The translations under genes were made by a program, and so were the position numbers. A stretch of 5,652 nucleotides of DNA, taken from an uncultured Clostridia bacterium. Its GTDB lineage: Bacteria; Bacillota_A; Clostridia; Oscillospirales; Oscillospiraceae. This document shows, piece by piece, positions 5,025 through 5,652 of this stretch. The notes beneath the pieces are model-generated. The model made no database searches and had not been told where the DNA came from. It saw nothing but the letters and a program-made list of their open reading frames with translations. Location of the stretch: contig CAMZIX010000084.1 in NCBI GenBank assembly GCA_947307375.1, forward strand, positions 1 through 5,652, given 5' to 3'. Numbering within the stretch: the first letter of the stretch is position 1; each line of letters begins with the position of its first letter.

Positions 5025-5652
5025 CAGGCGAAGAAGAGTGCGGAGAGCGTCATCGGATCGACGTACTCGCCGTCCTTGTAAACGCGCATGTTGCCGGAGG
5101 CGATCTCGTCGATCAGCATGACCTTGCCCTCGGCGTCGTAACCGTACTCGAACTTGATGTCATAGAGCACGAGGCCGCGCTTTTCCATCTCGTCGGCGAC
5201 GATGCGGGTGATCTTCTGGGTCATGTCCTTAATCTCATCGTACTGTTCGCTGCTCATCACGCCGAGCACGATCAGACCGTCCTTCGTGACCAGGGGATCG
5301 CCCTTCGCGTCGTCTTTGAAGGTCATTTCCACATAGGCGGGCAGGTCGGCGCCCGCTTCGACGTAGTCGCCGTAGCGGCGCAGGAAGGAGCCGACGGCCT
5401 TGTAGCGGCAGATGACCTCGAGGCCCTTGCCGAAGACCTTTGCGGGGAGGACCTCCATGGTCGTCTCCTTCAGGTCGGCGCTGACAAAGTGGGTGCGGAT
5501 GCCGGCAGCGTTGATCTTCTCGAAGAAGTAGATCGACATGCGCAGGTTCACGTCGCCCACGCCCTCGATGGTCAGGCCGATGGAGTTCTCGCCCGGATCG
5601 AACACGCCGTCCTTGCCGGTGCAGTCGTCCTTGAACTTCAGCAGATAGTTGC
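5024..5652 (-). CDS. purC: SAICAR synthetase PurC, 5' end cut off by window edge
   Basis: Phosphoribosylaminoimidazole-succinocarboxamide synthase joins CAIR and aspartate with ATP to give SAICAR. The frame is open to the right edge and encodes 208 visible residues, beginning NYLLKFKDD. The family is usually about 235-240 residues, so roughly 25-30 N-terminal residues lie outside. A GTG at 5605 is not the start, because the conserved sequence continues upstream of it. Recognisable segments include [14 protein letters not shown] (ATP-grasp-like fold, matching the VxRxxAAGSxxKRxG region), [22 protein letters not shown] and [13 protein letters not shown]. The last corresponds to the DEISPDxxR motif of typical PurC but lacks its SPD triplet, as in the subfamily I remember from Clostridia and Bacteroidetes. 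The gene is the first visible one of the operon, and its stop overlaps the purF start by one base. Confidence 0.96.
   Translation of the reverse strand, partial: NYLLKFKDDCTGKDGVFDPGENSIGLTIEGVGDVNLRMSIYFFEKINAAGIRTHFVSADLKETTMEVLPAKVFGKGLEVICRYKAVGSFLRRYGDYVEAGADLPAYVEMTFKDDAKGDPLVTKDGLIVLGVMSSEQYDEIKDMTQKITRIVADEMEKRGLVLYDIKFEYGYDAEGKVMLIDEIASGNMRVYKDGEYVDPMTLSALFFA

Noticed and set aside
2847..5081. A plus-strand open frame of 744 codons opposite purF and purM
   Set aside because: Its translation is a monotonous mix of Ala, Gly, Val, Asp and His with no recognisable domain. It lies antisense to two well-conserved enzymes and results from strong third-position GC bias in their codons.
5024..5605. 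A complete short PurC starting at the GTG at 5605
   Set aside because: The conserved frame continues upstream to the window edge (NYLLKFKDD), so GTG 5605 is an internal valine and the gene is cut by the window.
1..5652. Terminators, internal promoters, riboswitches, tRNAs or repeats between genes
   Set aside because: Gaps between genes are at most 6 bases and four junctions overlap, which leaves no space for such elements; I saw no convincing inverted or direct repeats within the coding regions.

Overview
The window is one uninterrupted minus-strand run of seven de novo purine biosynthesis genes from a GC-rich bacterium (about 60-65 % G+C by eye). Read in the direction of transcription, from the right edge to the left, the order is purC (5' end cut off), purF-like, purM, a formate/nitrite transporter (FNT) family channel, purN, a PurO-type IMP cyclohydrolase, and a standalone AICAR transformylase (3' end cut off). 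Adjacent genes overlap by 1, 13, 4 and 4 bases or are separated by 6 and 3 bases, so this is almost certainly one polycistronic operon with translational coupling. I see no room for internal promoters or terminators, and no RNA genes, mobile elements, repeats or CRISPR arrays. The operon promoter and any purine-responsive leader would lie beyond position 5652.

The protein subfamilies (GGFFG-type PurF, SGNMR-type PurC, PurO plus a free AICAR transformylase, a compact FNT with a CGILMY motif) suggest an anaerobic, probably gut-associated Clostridia lineage such as Oscillospiraceae/Ruminococcaceae. Similar PurF and PurC types also exist in Bacteroidetes. This assignment comes from remembered family features, not from a search.

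The encoded enzymes cover step 1 (PurF, phosphoribosylamine formation), step 3 (PurN, GAR formylation), step 5 (PurM, AIR synthesis), SAICAR synthesis (PurC) and the last two steps to IMP (AICAR transformylase and IMP cyclohydrolase). PurD, PurL, PurE and PurB are not in the window and must be encoded elsewhere or just outside.

Three things depart from the textbook operon. First, the PurF homologue has no N-terminal cysteine nucleophile, and the other glutamine-handling residues of its glutaminase domain are also replaced. Its phosphoribosyltransferase domain and the four cysteines expected to bind a 4Fe-4S cluster remain, which points to ammonia or another nitrogen source. Second, the usual bifunctional PurH is replaced by two separate genes: an archaeal-type PurO and an AICAR transformylase whose sequence resembles the eukaryotic ATIC C-terminal domain. 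Third, an FNT-family channel gene lies between purM and purN, directly upstream of the first 10-formyl-THF-dependent enzyme, suggesting that formate uptake is coupled to purine synthesis.
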